NCBI GenBank assembly: GCA_964344215.1
Contig: CAYFMP010000010.1
Location: 12,040-76,039, forward strand
Length of the DNA stretch: 64,000 bases
Direction of reading: 5' to 3'
DNA from: CAYFMP01 sp964344215
Lineage (GTDB): Bacteria; Pseudomonadota; Alphaproteobacteria; Rhodospirillales; Casp-alpha2
The position numbers and the translations under genes are program-made. The notes under the pieces were generated by a model that saw only the letters and a program-made list of their open reading frames with translations, made no database searches and was not told the DNA's origin. Below are positions 43,164 to 53,470 of this stretch, one piece after another; positions within the stretch are counted from its first letter, which is position 1; each line of letters starts with the position of its first letter.

Positions 43164-46100
43164 ATGAACATCGGCTTCGGATTGCGGCGGCGCGAGAGAT
43201 TCCTCTACCTCGTCGGTATCCTGGTGGCGATTTCGGCCGTCGTGATGGGAATATCGATGTTCGTGCTCTTTCGGGCCTCGATCGAGTCGAAAAAGCACGA
43301 CCTCGTGGAAATGGTCAAGAGCCACGCCCGCGTCATCGAAGGCGTGGCGGAGCACGAACGTTCGACGTCGCAAGGCAGCGATCCGGTTTCGCATGAGCAT
43401 ACGCCCGCTACCCAACGGGTACTCGATTCACTCAGCAAAGGCAGCGGGTTCGGTGCCACCGGCGAGTTCGTTATTGCGCAACGCGAAGGGGATCGGATCG
43501 TGTTCCTGTCCACGCCGCGCCATCTCGATCACCCGATCGTGCCGATGCCGATCGGCGCCGAGGAAGCCGAGCTGATGCGCCGGGCTTTGGCCGGAGAAGG
43601 CGGGACCATCAGGGGGCTCGACTACCGGGGGGTCGAGGTGCTGGCCGCCTTCGAACCCCTGCCGTCGCTGAAAATGGGGATTGTCGCCAAGCTGGACATG
43701 ACGGAAATTCGTGCTCCCTTCTTGACGGCGGCGGCGGTCGCGGGCGCCATCGGAATCCTGATCATCGCCTTGGGCGTTCTCGTCTTTCGCCGGATCGGCG
43801 TCGAGTCCGTGCTGAGGGCGGCCGGCGGCGTATCGGCCGCGCCCGTCGTCGGGCCGCCGGGAAGCGAGCAAGGCATTCCGGCCGGTCATCTCGCCGTCCT
43901 GATTGGGCTTGCGCTGACCATCTTCGCCCTCGATCTGGTGACGCCGCTGGGCATCGCCGGCGGCGTGCCCTTTGTCGCCCTGATCCTGGCCGGTTGGTGG
44001 TTGCCCCGGCGATCCGACATATACGTTCTGGCGGCCGCCGCTTCCATCCTTACCGGGCTCGGATACGCCTTCTCGCCGGTGGCGGGGGACCCCGTCGTCG
44101 TCCTGATCAACCGCACCTACGCGCTTTTCGTGATCTGGCTGACGGCGATCATCGTCAGCATCGCCAAGGCCTCCGAAATCGCCGTCAGGGACCGTGACGA
44201 GCGGGTGCGCTCGATCGTCGAGACGGTCATCGACGGCATCGTCACCATCGATACCTCGGGATCCATTGAATCCTTCAACCCGGAAGCGGAACGCCTGTTC
44301 GGTTACGGCGCCGACGAGGTGATCGGCCGGAATGTCGGGATGTTGATGCCGGAACCGTATCGACGCAATCACGATTCCTACGTGCGGAACTATCTGAAGA
44401 CGGGCAAGGCGAACGTGATCGGTTTGGGCCGTGAAGCGGTCGCGCTCCGCAAGGACGGTTCGGAATTCCCGATCGAATTGGCCGTCAGCGAGATGGCGGT
44501 CGGCGGTCGGCGCAAGTTCACCGGCGTCGTTCGCGACATCACCGAACGCAAGCAGGCCGAGGCGCAACTCAAGGAAAGCCGGGACGAACTGGAGGTCCAG
44601 GCCGATCAGTTGCAGGAAATGGCCCACACCAGCGAACGGGAGCGCTTGCGGGCGGAAGAGGCGACGGAAGCGAAATCGAGGTTCCTGGCCAACATGAGCC
44701 ATGAGTTGCGAACCCCGTTGAACGCTATCATCGGATACAGCGAGATGCTGCTCGAGGACGCCGAGGAAGCGGGCGACAAGAACTATCTTCCGGACCTCGG
44801 AAAGATCAACACCGCGGGCCGGCACCTGCTCGAATTGATCGCCGATATTCTGGACATATCGAAAATCGAAGCCGGCAGAATGGAAATCTTCGCCGAGCCG
44901 TTCTCCGTGGCCGGACTGGTCGGCGAGGCCGTCGATACGGTGCAACATTTGGCGGAAGCAACGGACAATCGGTTGAAAACGGATTGCCCGGCGGATATCG
45001 GGGACATGCATAGCGACCTGACCAAGACCCGTCAAATACTGCTGAACCTGCTCGGTAACGCCACGAAATTTACCGAGGGTGGAACGATTTCGCTAATCGT
45101 TCGCCGGTTCACAGATTCCGACCGGGACTGGATCGAATTCAAAGTCAAGGACACAGGAATAGGCATCTCCGACGAGCAGCGAGAGATTCTGTTCGCCGAC
45201 TTCGTTCAGGCGAATTCGTCGTCGACCCGGGCGCATGTCGGCACCGGCCTCGGTTTGGCCATCAGTAAGAGGTTCTGCCAACTCATGGGAGGCGAAATCG
45301 GCATCGAGAGCGAGGTCGGCGTCGGCTCGACGTTCACCGTCACGCTGCCGGCCAGGATGACGGAAAAGCGTCCGACCGGGGGCGCCGCGGAGACGAACGC
45401 CGTTTCCGAGCAAAACGCGTGGGCCGAAGAATTCGTCGCTTCTCGGAAAAGCGGAGAACCCCTGGCCCTGGTCATCGACGACGATGACGATGCACGGAAC
45501 TTGGTCGCCGGACATTTGAAACGGCGCGGCTATGCGGTCCACTCGACCGGCGACGGCGACAGCGGGATCGAACTTGCCGCGGTCCATCGCCCGACGGTGA
45601 TAACGCTCGACGTCAACATGCCCGGGACCGACGGCTGGACGGTCATGGAGCGACTCAAGGAGAACCCCGAAACGGTCGATATCCCGGTCATTTTCATCAC
45701 CATATCCGACGACCGGAAGAAAGGCTTTGCACTGGGAGCGGCGGAGTTCCTGAAGAAGCCGATCGACCGGAACAAGCTGGTCGAAGTCCTGAACAACTGT
45801 TTGGGTCACCACAGAGGCGGCGAGATACTGGTTGTCGAGGACGACAAATTCGTGCGTGACTTCCTGACGGTTTCGTTGCGCGACATGGGTTGGATATTGA
45901 GGGCGGTGGAGGACGGATTAAGCGCCCTGGACAGCGTCGAGAACAAAGCCCCGGACGTCATTATCCTCGATTTAATGCTGCCCCGAATGGACGGGTTCGA
46001 GTTCGTCGACCGCCTTCGTGAGAACGACGCGTGGCGGAACATAGCGATTATCGTGTTGACCGCCAAGAGCCTGACCGCCGAAGAGCATCGTCGGATCAAC

Positions 46101-46214
46101 GGAATCGTGGAGAATGTCATGTTGAAATCCCTGGTCAGCATGGCCGACGTAACCCGGCAGATCGATTTGATTGCCGGCAGGCTGATCGCCACGGGCAGGG
46201 AGGGGGAGAGATGA
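43164..46214 (+). CDS. Membrane hybrid histidine kinase with two C-terminal receivers
   Basis: This 1,016-residue kinase has TM1 at about 14-36, an extracytoplasmic sensor (about 37-190), TM2 (about 191-212), then a four-helix membrane block (about 240-340). One PAS domain (about 350-465) precedes a classical DHp (ANMSHELRTPLNAIIGYSEM, His near 512), HATPase (LLNLLGNATKFTEGG, GTGLGLAISKRF) and two receivers (about 768-885, D in TLDVNMPG; about 888-1010, D in ILDLMLPRM). The next gene overlaps by ATGA. It heads a four-gene phosphorelay operon. Confidence 0.92.
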   Translation: MNIGFGLRRRERFLYLVGILVAISAVVMGISMFVLFRASIESKKHDLVEMVKSHARVIEGVAEHERSTSQGSDPVSHEHTPATQRVLDSLSKGSGFGATGEFVIAQREGDRIVFLSTPRHLDHPIVPMPIGAEEAELMRRALAGEGGTIRGLDYRGVEVLAAFEPLPSLKMGIVAKLDMTEIRAPFLTAAAVAGAIGILIIALGVLVFRRIGVESVLRAAGGVSAAPVVGPPGSEQGIPAGHLAVLIGLALTIFALDLVTPLGIAGGVPFVALILAGWWLPRRSDIYVLAAAASILTGLGYAFSPVAGDPVVVLINRTYALFVIWLTAIIVSIAKASEIAVRDRDERVRSIVETVIDGIVTIDTSGSIESFNPEAERLFGYGADEVIGRNVGMLMPEPYRRNHDSYVRNYLKTGKANVIGLGREAVALRKDGSEFPIELAVSEMAVGGRRKFTGVVRDITERKQAEAQLKESRDELEVQADQLQEMAHTSERERLRAEEATEAKSRFLANMSHELRTPLNAIIGYSEMLLEDAEEAGDKNYLPDLGKINTAGRHLLELIADILDISKIEAGRMEIFAEPFSVAGLVGEAVDTVQHLAEATDNRLKTDCPADIGDMHSDLTKTRQILLNLLGNATKFTEGGTISLIVRRFTDSDRDWIEFKVKDTGIGISDEQREILFADFVQANSSSTRAHVGTGLGLAISKRFCQLMGGEIGIESEVGVGSTFTVTLPARMTEKRPTGGAAETNAVSEQNAWAEEFVASRKSGEPLALVIDDDDDARNLVAGHLKRRGYAVHSTGDGDSGIELAAVHRPTVITLDVNMPGTDGWTVMERLKENPETVDIPVIFITISDDRKKGFALGAAEFLKKPIDRNKLVEVLNNCLGHHRGGEILVVEDDKFVRDFLTVSLRDMGWILRAVEDGLSALDSVENKAPDVIILDLMLPRMDGFEFVDRLRENDAWRNIAIIVLTAKSLTAEEHRRINGIVENVMLKSLVSMADVTRQIDLIAGRLIATGREGER

Positions 46215-46591
46215 CGAAAGTGGCGGTCGAACGCAGAATTCTGGTGGTCGAGGACGACGAAATGAGCCGCGATATCATGATGCGACGGCTCGGCGGCCAA
46301 GGGTTCGACGTCATCCTCGCGGTCGACGGCCGCGATGGCGTTGAAAAGGCGGTGACGGAACAGCCCGATCTCATTCTGATGGATTTGGACTTGCCGATCA
46401 TGGACGGGTGGCAGGCGATGAGCGCGTTGAAGGCTCGGCAAGCGACGAATTCGATTCCCATCATCGTCGTATCGGCCCATGCGATGGGCGAACACAACAG
46501 AAAAGCCCTGGAGGTCGGGGGCGACGATTTCGAAACAAAACCCATCAGGTTCCATGAGCTCCTAGCAAAGATCAGACGGTTTCTCGAATGA
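46211..46591 (+). CDS. Single-domain response regulator
   Basis: This 126-residue CheY-like receiver has the acidic pair VVEDDE, phosphoacceptor Asp in LILMDLDLPIMDGW, Ser in VVSAHA and Lys in ETKPIRF. It has no output domain. It overlaps both neighbours by four bases (ATGA on each side), so three signalling proteins should be made in fixed proportions. It probably serves as a phosphate shuttle between the kinases. Confidence 0.93.
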   Translation: MTKVAVERRILVVEDDEMSRDIMMRRLGGQGFDVILAVDGRDGVEKAVTEQPDLILMDLDLPIMDGWQAMSALKARQATNSIPIIVVSAHAMGEHNRKALEVGGDDFETKPIRFHELLAKIRRFLE

Positions 46592-48639
46592 ACCGGATAG
46601 GCGTCCAGGATAGACCGGTTTCCGTTCTGCTGGCCGACGACAGCGCGGCCAACCGCGATATGCTGGTCCGCCGTCTGACTAGGCACGGTTTTCATCTTGA
46701 TGTGGCCAAAGACGGCGTGGAAACGCTCGAGCGAGCGCGGCCCGAAGAATTCGACTTGCTGCTTCTGGACATAATGTTGCCCGACATGACCGGCATCGAG
46801 GTTCTCGAGGAGTTACGCAGGCTTCATTCTGCGACCGCGTTTCCGATCATCATGGTAACGGCGGATGCGACGAGCGAAACCCTCGTCGAAGCGCTCGACA
46901 AGGGAGCGAACGACTATGTGACCAAGCCCGTCAACCTCCCTGTCCTGCTGGCGCGGATCGACAACCAAATTCGTTCCAAGGAAGCGGAACGAAAGCTCCG
47001 CGAATTGGCAGCCGGTCTCGAAGACATGGTTGCCGAGAGAACGGCGGAATTGCAAACGGCCAACGAGAATCTGCAAGCGGAGATCGAGACCCGCAAGCGA
47101 ATGGAAGCCGTTTCCGTCCGCCTCACGGCGGCCGTCGAAGCCCTGTCGGAAAGCGTCGCTATTTTCGATGCCGAGGACCGCCTCGTCTTCGGCAACCAAC
47201 AGTTCAGGAAGTACAACAAGGTTGTCGAGGACTATGTGGTGCCCGGCACTCCTTACGAGACATTGATGCGCCAGCTCGTCAAGAATGGCATGTTTCCCGA
47301 AGCCGACGGCCGCGAGGAAGAATGGCTGGCTGAACGCATCGATCAGCACCGCAATCCGAGGGGGAACCTCGAGATCAAGCACCGCAACGGCGTTCATCTG
47401 TTGGTCGCCGAAGAGCGCCTACCCGACGGCGGGATCGCAACGCTAGCGACCGATATCACCGAGAGAGTGAAGGCGGAGAGGGCCCGAGAGGAATTGGAGG
47501 CGCAGTTGCGCCAGGCCCAGAAGCTGGAAACCCTCGGCACGCTGACCAACGGCATCGCGCACGACTTCAATAATATCCTGTCGCCGATCATGGGATATGT
47601 CGACATGGCGCTGCGTGATCTCGAGGAGGGAAGCCGCATATACTCAAACCTCTGGCACGTCCTTGTGGCGGCCAAGCGCGCTAAGGAACTGGTAGAGCAA
47701 ATCCTGTTTTTCGGCGGCACGATGGAGAAGGAGCCGCAGGATTTGAACGTGGCCGACGTGGTCGAGGAGGCACTGAAGCTCCTCCGCCCCTCCATCCCCT
47801 CGACCATCGAGATCGAATCGCGGACTTCCCCGGGATTGCCCCTGGTGAGAGCCGATCCGACGCAGATCCATCAGATCGTCATGAACCTTTGCACCAACGC
47901 CTACCAGGCAATGCGGAACGAAGGGGGAATATTAACGGTCGAAGTCGACGAGATCGCGGCGGCAACGGCGACGTTGCAGAAGTCCGAGGGTGGAGACCGG
48001 AGTATCAGGCTGCGGATAACGGATACCGGCCCCGGCATGGAACCGACGATCATCGATCGTATCTTCGAGCCGTTTTTTACGACCAAGGAGGTCGGCGAAG
48101 GAACAGGACTTGGCCTATCCGTCGTACACGGTATCGTCGTCAGTCACAGCGGCTCAATCACCGTCGACAGCGAACCAGGCCGGGGCACGGTTTTCGATAT
48201 CTGTCTTCCGGCGTTGGACACGGACTCGACGATCGAAAGAACGGTGGTCGAGGAGGTCCGAACCGACCCGGCCGTTGGCGGACGTCTGCTTCTTGTCGAT
48301 GACGACAAGGATGTCGCCGATTTGGGGCGCCAGATGCTCGAGCGGCTGGGCTATGAGGTCATTCTGGAGAACGACTCCGAGAGCGCCTTTGAAATCTTTC
48401 GCTCGTCGCCAAAGGCTTTTGACGCCGTACTGACGGATTACGCGATGCCACGAATGACCGGCACCGAGCTGGCTCAGGCACTCAGGGCCATCCGCCCGGA
48501 CCTCCCGATCATCATCATGACCGGCGCCAAGGACGCGGCGGAATTCCCAATCGAGGAAAACTCCGAGATCAGCGTCGTGCTCTCCAAGCCGGTGGCCTTA
48601 CGCGAGCTCAGCGATGCCGTTCGCGAAGCAATGGAATAG
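46588..48639 (+). CDS. Hybrid kinase (REC-PAS-HK-REC)
   Basis: This is a 683-residue soluble protein. An N-terminal receiver (SVLLADDSAANRDM, D in LLLLDIMLPDM near residue 60) is followed by a helical linker, a PAS_7-type PAS (about 175-294, AVEALSESVAIFDAEDRLVF), a DHp of HDFNN type (NGIAHDFNNILSPIMGYVDM, His near 325), an HATPase and a final receiver (about 566-683, D in LTDYAMPRM). The PAS and HK modules are close paralogues of those in the next gene. The ATG overlaps the previous stop codon. Confidence 0.92.
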   Translation: MNRIGVQDRPVSVLLADDSAANRDMLVRRLTRHGFHLDVAKDGVETLERARPEEFDLLLLDIMLPDMTGIEVLEELRRLHSATAFPIIMVTADATSETLVEALDKGANDYVTKPVNLPVLLARIDNQIRSKEAERKLRELAAGLEDMVAERTAELQTANENLQAEIETRKRMEAVSVRLTAAVEALSESVAIFDAEDRLVFGNQQFRKYNKVVEDYVVPGTPYETLMRQLVKNGMFPEADGREEEWLAERIDQHRNPRGNLEIKHRNGVHLLVAEERLPDGGIATLATDITERVKAERAREELEAQLRQAQKLETLGTLTNGIAHDFNNILSPIMGYVDMALRDLEEGSRIYSNLWHVLVAAKRAKELVEQILFFGGTMEKEPQDLNVADVVEEALKLLRPSIPSTIEIESRTSPGLPLVRADPTQIHQIVMNLCTNAYQAMRNEGGILTVEVDEIAAATATLQKSEGGDRSIRLRITDTGPGMEPTIIDRIFEPFFTTKEVGEGTGLGLSVVHGIVVSHSGSITVDSEPGRGTVFDICLPALDTDSTIERTVVEEVRTDPAVGGRLLLVDDDKDVADLGRQMLERLGYEVILENDSESAFEIFRSSPKAFDAVLTDYAMPRMTGTELAQALRAIRPDLPIIIMTGAKDAAEFPIEENSEISVVLSKPVALRELSDAVREAME

Positions 48640-48643
48640 GTGA

Positions 48644-51600
48644 ATGACGTCCGGAACCGGGAGCAAAGACCGTGACGGCCGGTGCCGCACGTGGGGATTG
48701 CCGCGGCGCCTTCGTCATCAGGTCGGTCGTACCGTCCGCGTGGCGGCGCTGGCGGCGGCGGTGTTCGCGGCCGCGGCCGCGGCATTACAAGAGGCCAGAG
48801 CCAACGAGCGCGTGTTCGTCGGCGCTTCGACAAACAACTTCCCTTCCGTCAATGTATTGGACAAAAATGGCGAACCGACGGGATTCGACCGGGAGCTCGC
48901 GCAAGCCGTCGTCGCTGCGGCCGGGGGCACGGTGACTCACATGTATTCCCCGATTTGGACCGAAGTGCTGAAATGGTTGGACAGCGGCGAGGCCGATTTC
49001 GTTCACGATACGGGATTCACCGAAGATCGGTTGGCCTATCTGGACTACAGCGATCCCATACTCGAGATGCCGGAGCGGATTTTCGTCAGATCGGAACGCT
49101 TCGACATCGCCCGGTTCGAGGACCTGAATGGAAGGACGATCGCCTGCATCAACCAGCACACCAGCCATCTCTTTTTGGTGAAGTTTCCCGAGATCGAATG
49201 CGAGATCGTCAAGCGGCCGGTCGACGGGATTCTGGCGGTTCTCAACGGCGACGTCGACGCCTTCGTCTACCCACGTCAGATCGCCCTCTACTACGCCTAC
49301 AACATGCGTCTTCGCGGCGAAATCAAAGCGGTCGGCCCACCCGTTCGCACGCTCACCTGGAACATGGCCGTGAAGAAAGGGAACCGAGATGTTATGGCGA
49401 TGTTGAACGAAGGCATCGCCAAGGTCAAAGCCAGCGGCGAACTAAAGAAGATCTACGACAAGTGGTTCGGCGAATCGATGTTTCACGGCCATTCGACCGA
49501 TGCTATCGCTGTCGTTGCGGGCGGCGCCATTGTGATGACGGCGCTCGCCGCCGTTATCGCGTTCATCCTGTTTTACGCGCTGAAGACCCGGTCGGCCCGC
49601 GATCGCCTGGCCGAGACGCTGGAAATCAGCCGACGGTTCGAGGAGGCACTCCGCGATAGCGAGGAGCGGTTCCGCGTCATCGCCGAGACCACGCCGGTCG
49701 CCATGATCGTCGCCCGAATGTCGGATGCCCGGATCGTCTATTCGAACCATCATGCGGCGCACGTTCTCGGGTTGCACGACACCGCCCTGTTCGGCCGCAC
49801 GTTGACCGATTTCTACGTCGAGCCGTCTCGCCACGAACGCCTGCTCGAGGCGGCCGCCAACCAACGCGTCGTCCGCGATATCGAGCTCGAACTGTGCGCC
49901 GTCGACGGGACCGTCGTATCGATCCTGGTGGCGATCAGGAAAATCCTTTACGACGGCGAGGAATCGATCGTGTTCGGCTTCAACGACATCTCGGAGCGCA
50001 AGCGCACGGAGGAAGCGCTCAGGCAAAGCGAGGCGCGTTACGCCGGGATCGTCGAGGACCAGACCGACCTGATCAGCCGGATAGCGGGCGACGGCACGCG
50101 GACATTCGTGAACTCGTCGTTCTGCCGGCTCCTGGGAAAGACCGAGGCGGAATTGCTTGGCACGCCGGTATATGAGATTGTTCATCCCGACGACGTTCCG
50201 CAGCTAAGGAAGTACTTGGCCGCGTTCACGCCCGAATCGTCCAGAAGCGAGACCGAGAATCGCGTCCGCCGTCACGACGGGGAGTACCGTTGCATTCATT
50301 GGGTCTATCGGGCGGTCTTCGATCCGAAAGGCCGGGTGCGGGAATACCAAGCCGTCGGGCGCGATATAACCGAGCGCAAGAGGTTGGAATCGATCTCCGA
50401 GCGCCTGACCGCCGCCATCGACGCGCTGTCCGAGGGGGTCGCCCTTTACGATGCCGAGGACCGGTTGGTCTTCGCCAACAAGAAACTCATCGAGAACAAC
50501 GCGCCGATGGCCGAGCACATCAGGCCCGGCCTCGGCTTCGAGGATTTTGTTCGAATGCTGGCGGCCAACGGGCTGGTACCGGAAGCGGCGGGGCGCGAAG
50601 AGGAATGGCTGGCGGAGAGAGTGGCGCGGCACAGGAACCCCGAAGGGCCGTTCGAACAGCCACGGCTGGGCGGAAAGCATCTGCTTATCAGCGAAAAGCG
50701 CCTCCCAGACGGCGGCACCATGTCGCTCGCCACCGATATCAGCGAACGCAAGCGGACGGAAGAAGCGCTCCGGGACAGCGAGGCGCGCTATGCGGCGATC
50801 GTCGAGGATCAAACCGAGTTCATTGGCCGTTCGACGGCTGACGGGACTCGCATTTTCGTCAACGGCGCCTATTGTCGGTTTCTCGGCAAGACCGAAGACC
50901 AGTTGATCGGGTCCCAGGTGCGAGACGTCCTCCATCCCGACCATGTCGAACTGCTTGAAGAGTGCTTGGCGTCACTGACACCGGGGTCTCCCCGGGCCGA
51001 AGCTGACAACCGCGTTCGTCGCCACGACGGAGAATACCGCTGGGTTCACTGGGCCGTTCGCGGCGTCTTCGACGACGACGGCGATCTCGTCGAGTTCCAG
51101 TCGGTCGGGCGCGACATTACCGAGCGCCGCCGCGCCGAAGAAGCCGCCCAACGGCTGGGCCGGCTCGTCGAATCTTCGCTCAACGAAGTCTACGTATTCG
51201 ATGCGGAGACCCTCCTGTTCACCGATGTCAACGCGGGCGCGCGGCGCAATCTCGGCTATGGGATGGACGAGCTGCGCGTTTTGACACCGCTCGATCTGAA
51301 ACCCGAGTACACGAGGCAATCGTTTGAAGCTCTTCTCCGCCCGCTGCGCGACGGCGAGCAGCAAATCGTCACCTTCGAAACCGTCCACAGGCGGAAGGAC
51401 GGCAGTGAATACCCGATCGAAGTTCATCTGCAATTGTCCTCCACCGAATCGCCGCCGGTGTTCATCGCCAATATTCTGGATGTCACCGAGCAGAAAGGCG
51501 CCGCGGCCTTGCGCGAGGAACTGGAGGCACAACTGCGTCAGGCTCAGAAACTTGAAACTCTGGGCACCCTCACCAACGGCATCGCCCATGACTTCAACAA

Positions 51601-52684
51601 TATCCTGGCGCCGATCCTGGGTTTCGTGGAAATGGCGCTGTGCGACCTACCGGAAGGCACGCAGACCCACCGCAATCTCAATCAGGTCTTGCGCGCCGCC
51701 CTTCGGGCCAAGGACCTGGTCCGACAAATCCTTACCTTCGGCGGCAAGTTGGAGCAGGAATTCCGACCACTCGACGTGGCGGTCATCGTTGCCGAGGCGT
51801 TGGGTCTGCTTCGACCTTCCCTGCCCTCGACCATCGAGATCGACGTCGATATCAGCCCCGATCTGCCCAGGATCATGGGGAACCCGACGCAGATACACCA
51901 AGTCGTCATGAACCTCTGCACAAATGCCTACCAAGCGATGCGGGACGAGGGCGGCATCTTGGGTGTTGGTATCGATACGGTCGAACCAGGGAGCGAGAAA
52001 CTCCCGATCAGTCTTGGGGCGGGAACGTATGTAGAGCTGACCATATCCGACTCCGGGCGCGGGATGGATGCGGAAACGATGGAGCGGGTGTTCGAGCCGT
52101 TCTACACAACTCGGGAAGTCGGCGATGGAACGGGCCTCGGCTTGTCGGTGGCTCACGGCATCATCGGCGGCCACAACGGCACCATAACCGTTCAAAGCGC
52201 ACCCGGTCGGGGAACGGCCGTTCGAGTCTACCTGCCGGTGACGGAAGCCAATACGCGAGAGGAGCCAGTGACGGCAGCCGACTCGGCATCGACCTTCGAG
52301 GGCAACCATGTCCTCTATGTGGACGATGAAGTCGAGATCACCGAAATGAGCCGTCAAATGCTCGAGAGACTCGGTTTTCGGGTAACCGTTTCGACGGACT
52401 CGCGCAAGGCGCTAGAAACTTTCCGCGCCGAGCCCGACGCGTTCGATATCGTGATTACCGACTACACCATGCCGAAATTGACCGGACTGAAACTGTCCGA
52501 AGAAATCCACAGGATTTATCCAGCGATGCCGATCATCCTGATGACCGGCGCCAAGGAAACCATTTCCCGGGCCGACCGGATCAGTCCGGCTATTCGCGTG
52601 GTGCTCAACAAGCCCGTCGAAATGGACGAGTTTTCCGGCGCCATCGGAGTAGCGTTGAATCCGACCCGTGCGGTTGGATCCTGA
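48644..52684 (+). CDS. Periplasmic-binding-domain hybrid kinase with five PAS domains
   Basis: This 1,346-residue kinase has an N-terminal export signal and a type 3 periplasmic solute-binding domain (about 55-275; GFDRELAQAVVAAAGGTV, ASGELKKIYDKWFGE), then one membrane helix (about 286-315), five PAS domains (about 339-450, 457-577, 585-705, 710-829, 840-950), a DHp with NGIAHDFNNILAPILGFVEM (His near 982), HATPase, and a receiver (about 1219-1339, D in VITDYTMPKL). PAS 2 and 4 are close internal copies. The BvgS-like design implies that a small solute, such as an amino acid, is the signal. Confidence 0.92.
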   Translation: MTSGTGSKDRDGRCRTWGLPRRLRHQVGRTVRVAALAAAVFAAAAAALQEARANERVFVGASTNNFPSVNVLDKNGEPTGFDRELAQAVVAAAGGTVTHMYSPIWTEVLKWLDSGEADFVHDTGFTEDRLAYLDYSDPILEMPERIFVRSERFDIARFEDLNGRTIACINQHTSHLFLVKFPEIECEIVKRPVDGILAVLNGDVDAFVYPRQIALYYAYNMRLRGEIKAVGPPVRTLTWNMAVKKGNRDVMAMLNEGIAKVKASGELKKIYDKWFGESMFHGHSTDAIAVVAGGAIVMTALAAVIAFILFYALKTRSARDRLAETLEISRRFEEALRDSEERFRVIAETTPVAMIVARMSDARIVYSNHHAAHVLGLHDTALFGRTLTDFYVEPSRHERLLEAAANQRVVRDIELELCAVDGTVVSILVAIRKILYDGEESIVFGFNDISERKRTEEALRQSEARYAGIVEDQTDLISRIAGDGTRTFVNSSFCRLLGKTEAELLGTPVYEIVHPDDVPQLRKYLAAFTPESSRSETENRVRRHDGEYRCIHWVYRAVFDPKGRVREYQAVGRDITERKRLESISERLTAAIDALSEGVALYDAEDRLVFANKKLIENNAPMAEHIRPGLGFEDFVRMLAANGLVPEAAGREEEWLAERVARHRNPEGPFEQPRLGGKHLLISEKRLPDGGTMSLATDISERKRTEEALRDSEARYAAIVEDQTEFIGRSTADGTRIFVNGAYCRFLGKTEDQLIGSQVRDVLHPDHVELLEECLASLTPGSPRAEADNRVRRHDGEYRWVHWAVRGVFDDDGDLVEFQSVGRDITERRRAEEAAQRLGRLVESSLNEVYVFDAETLLFTDVNAGARRNLGYGMDELRVLTPLDLKPEYTRQSFEALLRPLRDGEQQIVTFETVHRRKDGSEYPIEVHLQLSSTESPPVFIANILDVTEQKGAAALREELEAQLRQAQKLETLGTLTNGIAHDFNNILAPILGFVEMALCDLPEGTQTHRNLNQVLRAALRAKDLVRQILTFGGKLEQEFRPLDVAVIVAEALGLLRPSLPSTIEIDVDISPDLPRIMGNPTQIHQVVMNLCTNAYQAMRDEGGILGVGIDTVEPGSEKLPISLGAGTYVELTISDSGRGMDAETMERVFEPFYTTREVGDGTGLGLSVAHGIIGGHNGTITVQSAPGRGTAVRVYLPVTEANTREEPVTAADSASTFEGNHVLYVDDEVEITEMSRQMLERLGFRVTVSTDSRKALETFRAEPDAFDIVITDYTMPKLTGLKLSEEIHRIYPAMPIILMTGAKETISRADRISPAIRVVLNKPVEMDEFSGAIGVALNPTRAVGS

Positions 52685-52744
52685 GGAGTTGGAAGACCTA
52701 TCGACCCTACGGACGCACCGCACGATGCAGTCGGTGCGGAAGGT

Positions 52745-53470
52745 TCAAGAATCGGCGGCCGTTACACGGACGGCGAACTTGTAGCCGACGCCCCGAATGG
52801 TCTTTACGTATTTCGGCGCTTTTGGGTCGGGCTCGATCTTCTGACGCAGCTTTCCGACCAGTACGTCGATGCTGCGATCCGTCGGTTCCCAATCGCGGTG
52901 GCCGACAAGATCGAGCAGACGATCGCGGCTTAGCGCCTGATTTGGATGACGGGCAAAGCTCGCCAACAGTTGAAATTCGTAGGTCGTGAGATGAACCGGC
53001 TCGGCGTCGGGAGAGTGGAGTTCATGTCCCAGCAGGTCGAGCCGCCACCCTTCGAATTCGAGAACCGCTTGGCCTTCATCGGGAATGACGTTCTTGCCGC
53101 GTTGCGTTCGCCTCAGAATCGTGTTGATCCGGGCAATGAGTTCCCGTTGTTCGAACGGCTTCGTGATGTAGTCGTCAGCCCCGACTTCGAGCCCTACGAC
53201 CTTGTCTACCGTATCGCCTTTTCCGGTTAGCATGACAATCGGGATGTCCGATCCGGCGCGAATTTCCCGCGCCAAGGAGAGGCCGTCTGTACCGGGGAGC
53301 ACGAGATCGAGAATAACGAGATCGGGTTTACGGAGGTTCATTCGAGTCCGCATCTGCTCGGCATCGGCGGCGATTGCCACGCGAAACCCCTCGCGGGTCA
53401 GCTGTTGATCCAGTAGATCGCATATCGCCGGATCGTCATCGACTACCAGAATGTCGCCCTTCGATTCCAA
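52745..53470 (-). CDS. OmpR-family response regulator
   Basis: This 241-residue regulator has an N-terminal receiver (LVVDDDPAICDLL, D in LVILDLVLPGTDG, K in YITKPFEQREL) and a C-terminal winged-helix DNA-binding domain (LTTYEFQLLASFARHPNQAL, RSIDVLVGKLRQKIE, IRGVGYKFAV). It is the only DNA-binding output protein in the signalling island. It is convergent with the first kinase operon and divergent from the second, so it is a plausible target for the phosphorelay. Confidence 0.94.
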   Translation of the reverse strand: MESKGDILVVDDDPAICDLLDQQLTREGFRVAIAADAEQMRTRMNLRKPDLVILDLVLPGTDGLSLAREIRAGSDIPIVMLTGKGDTVDKVVGLEVGADDYITKPFEQRELIARINTILRRTQRGKNVIPDEGQAVLEFEGWRLDLLGHELHSPDAEPVHLTTYEFQLLASFARHPNQALSRDRLLDLVGHRDWEPTDRSIDVLVGKLRQKIEPDPKAPKYVKTIRGVGYKFAVRVTAADS

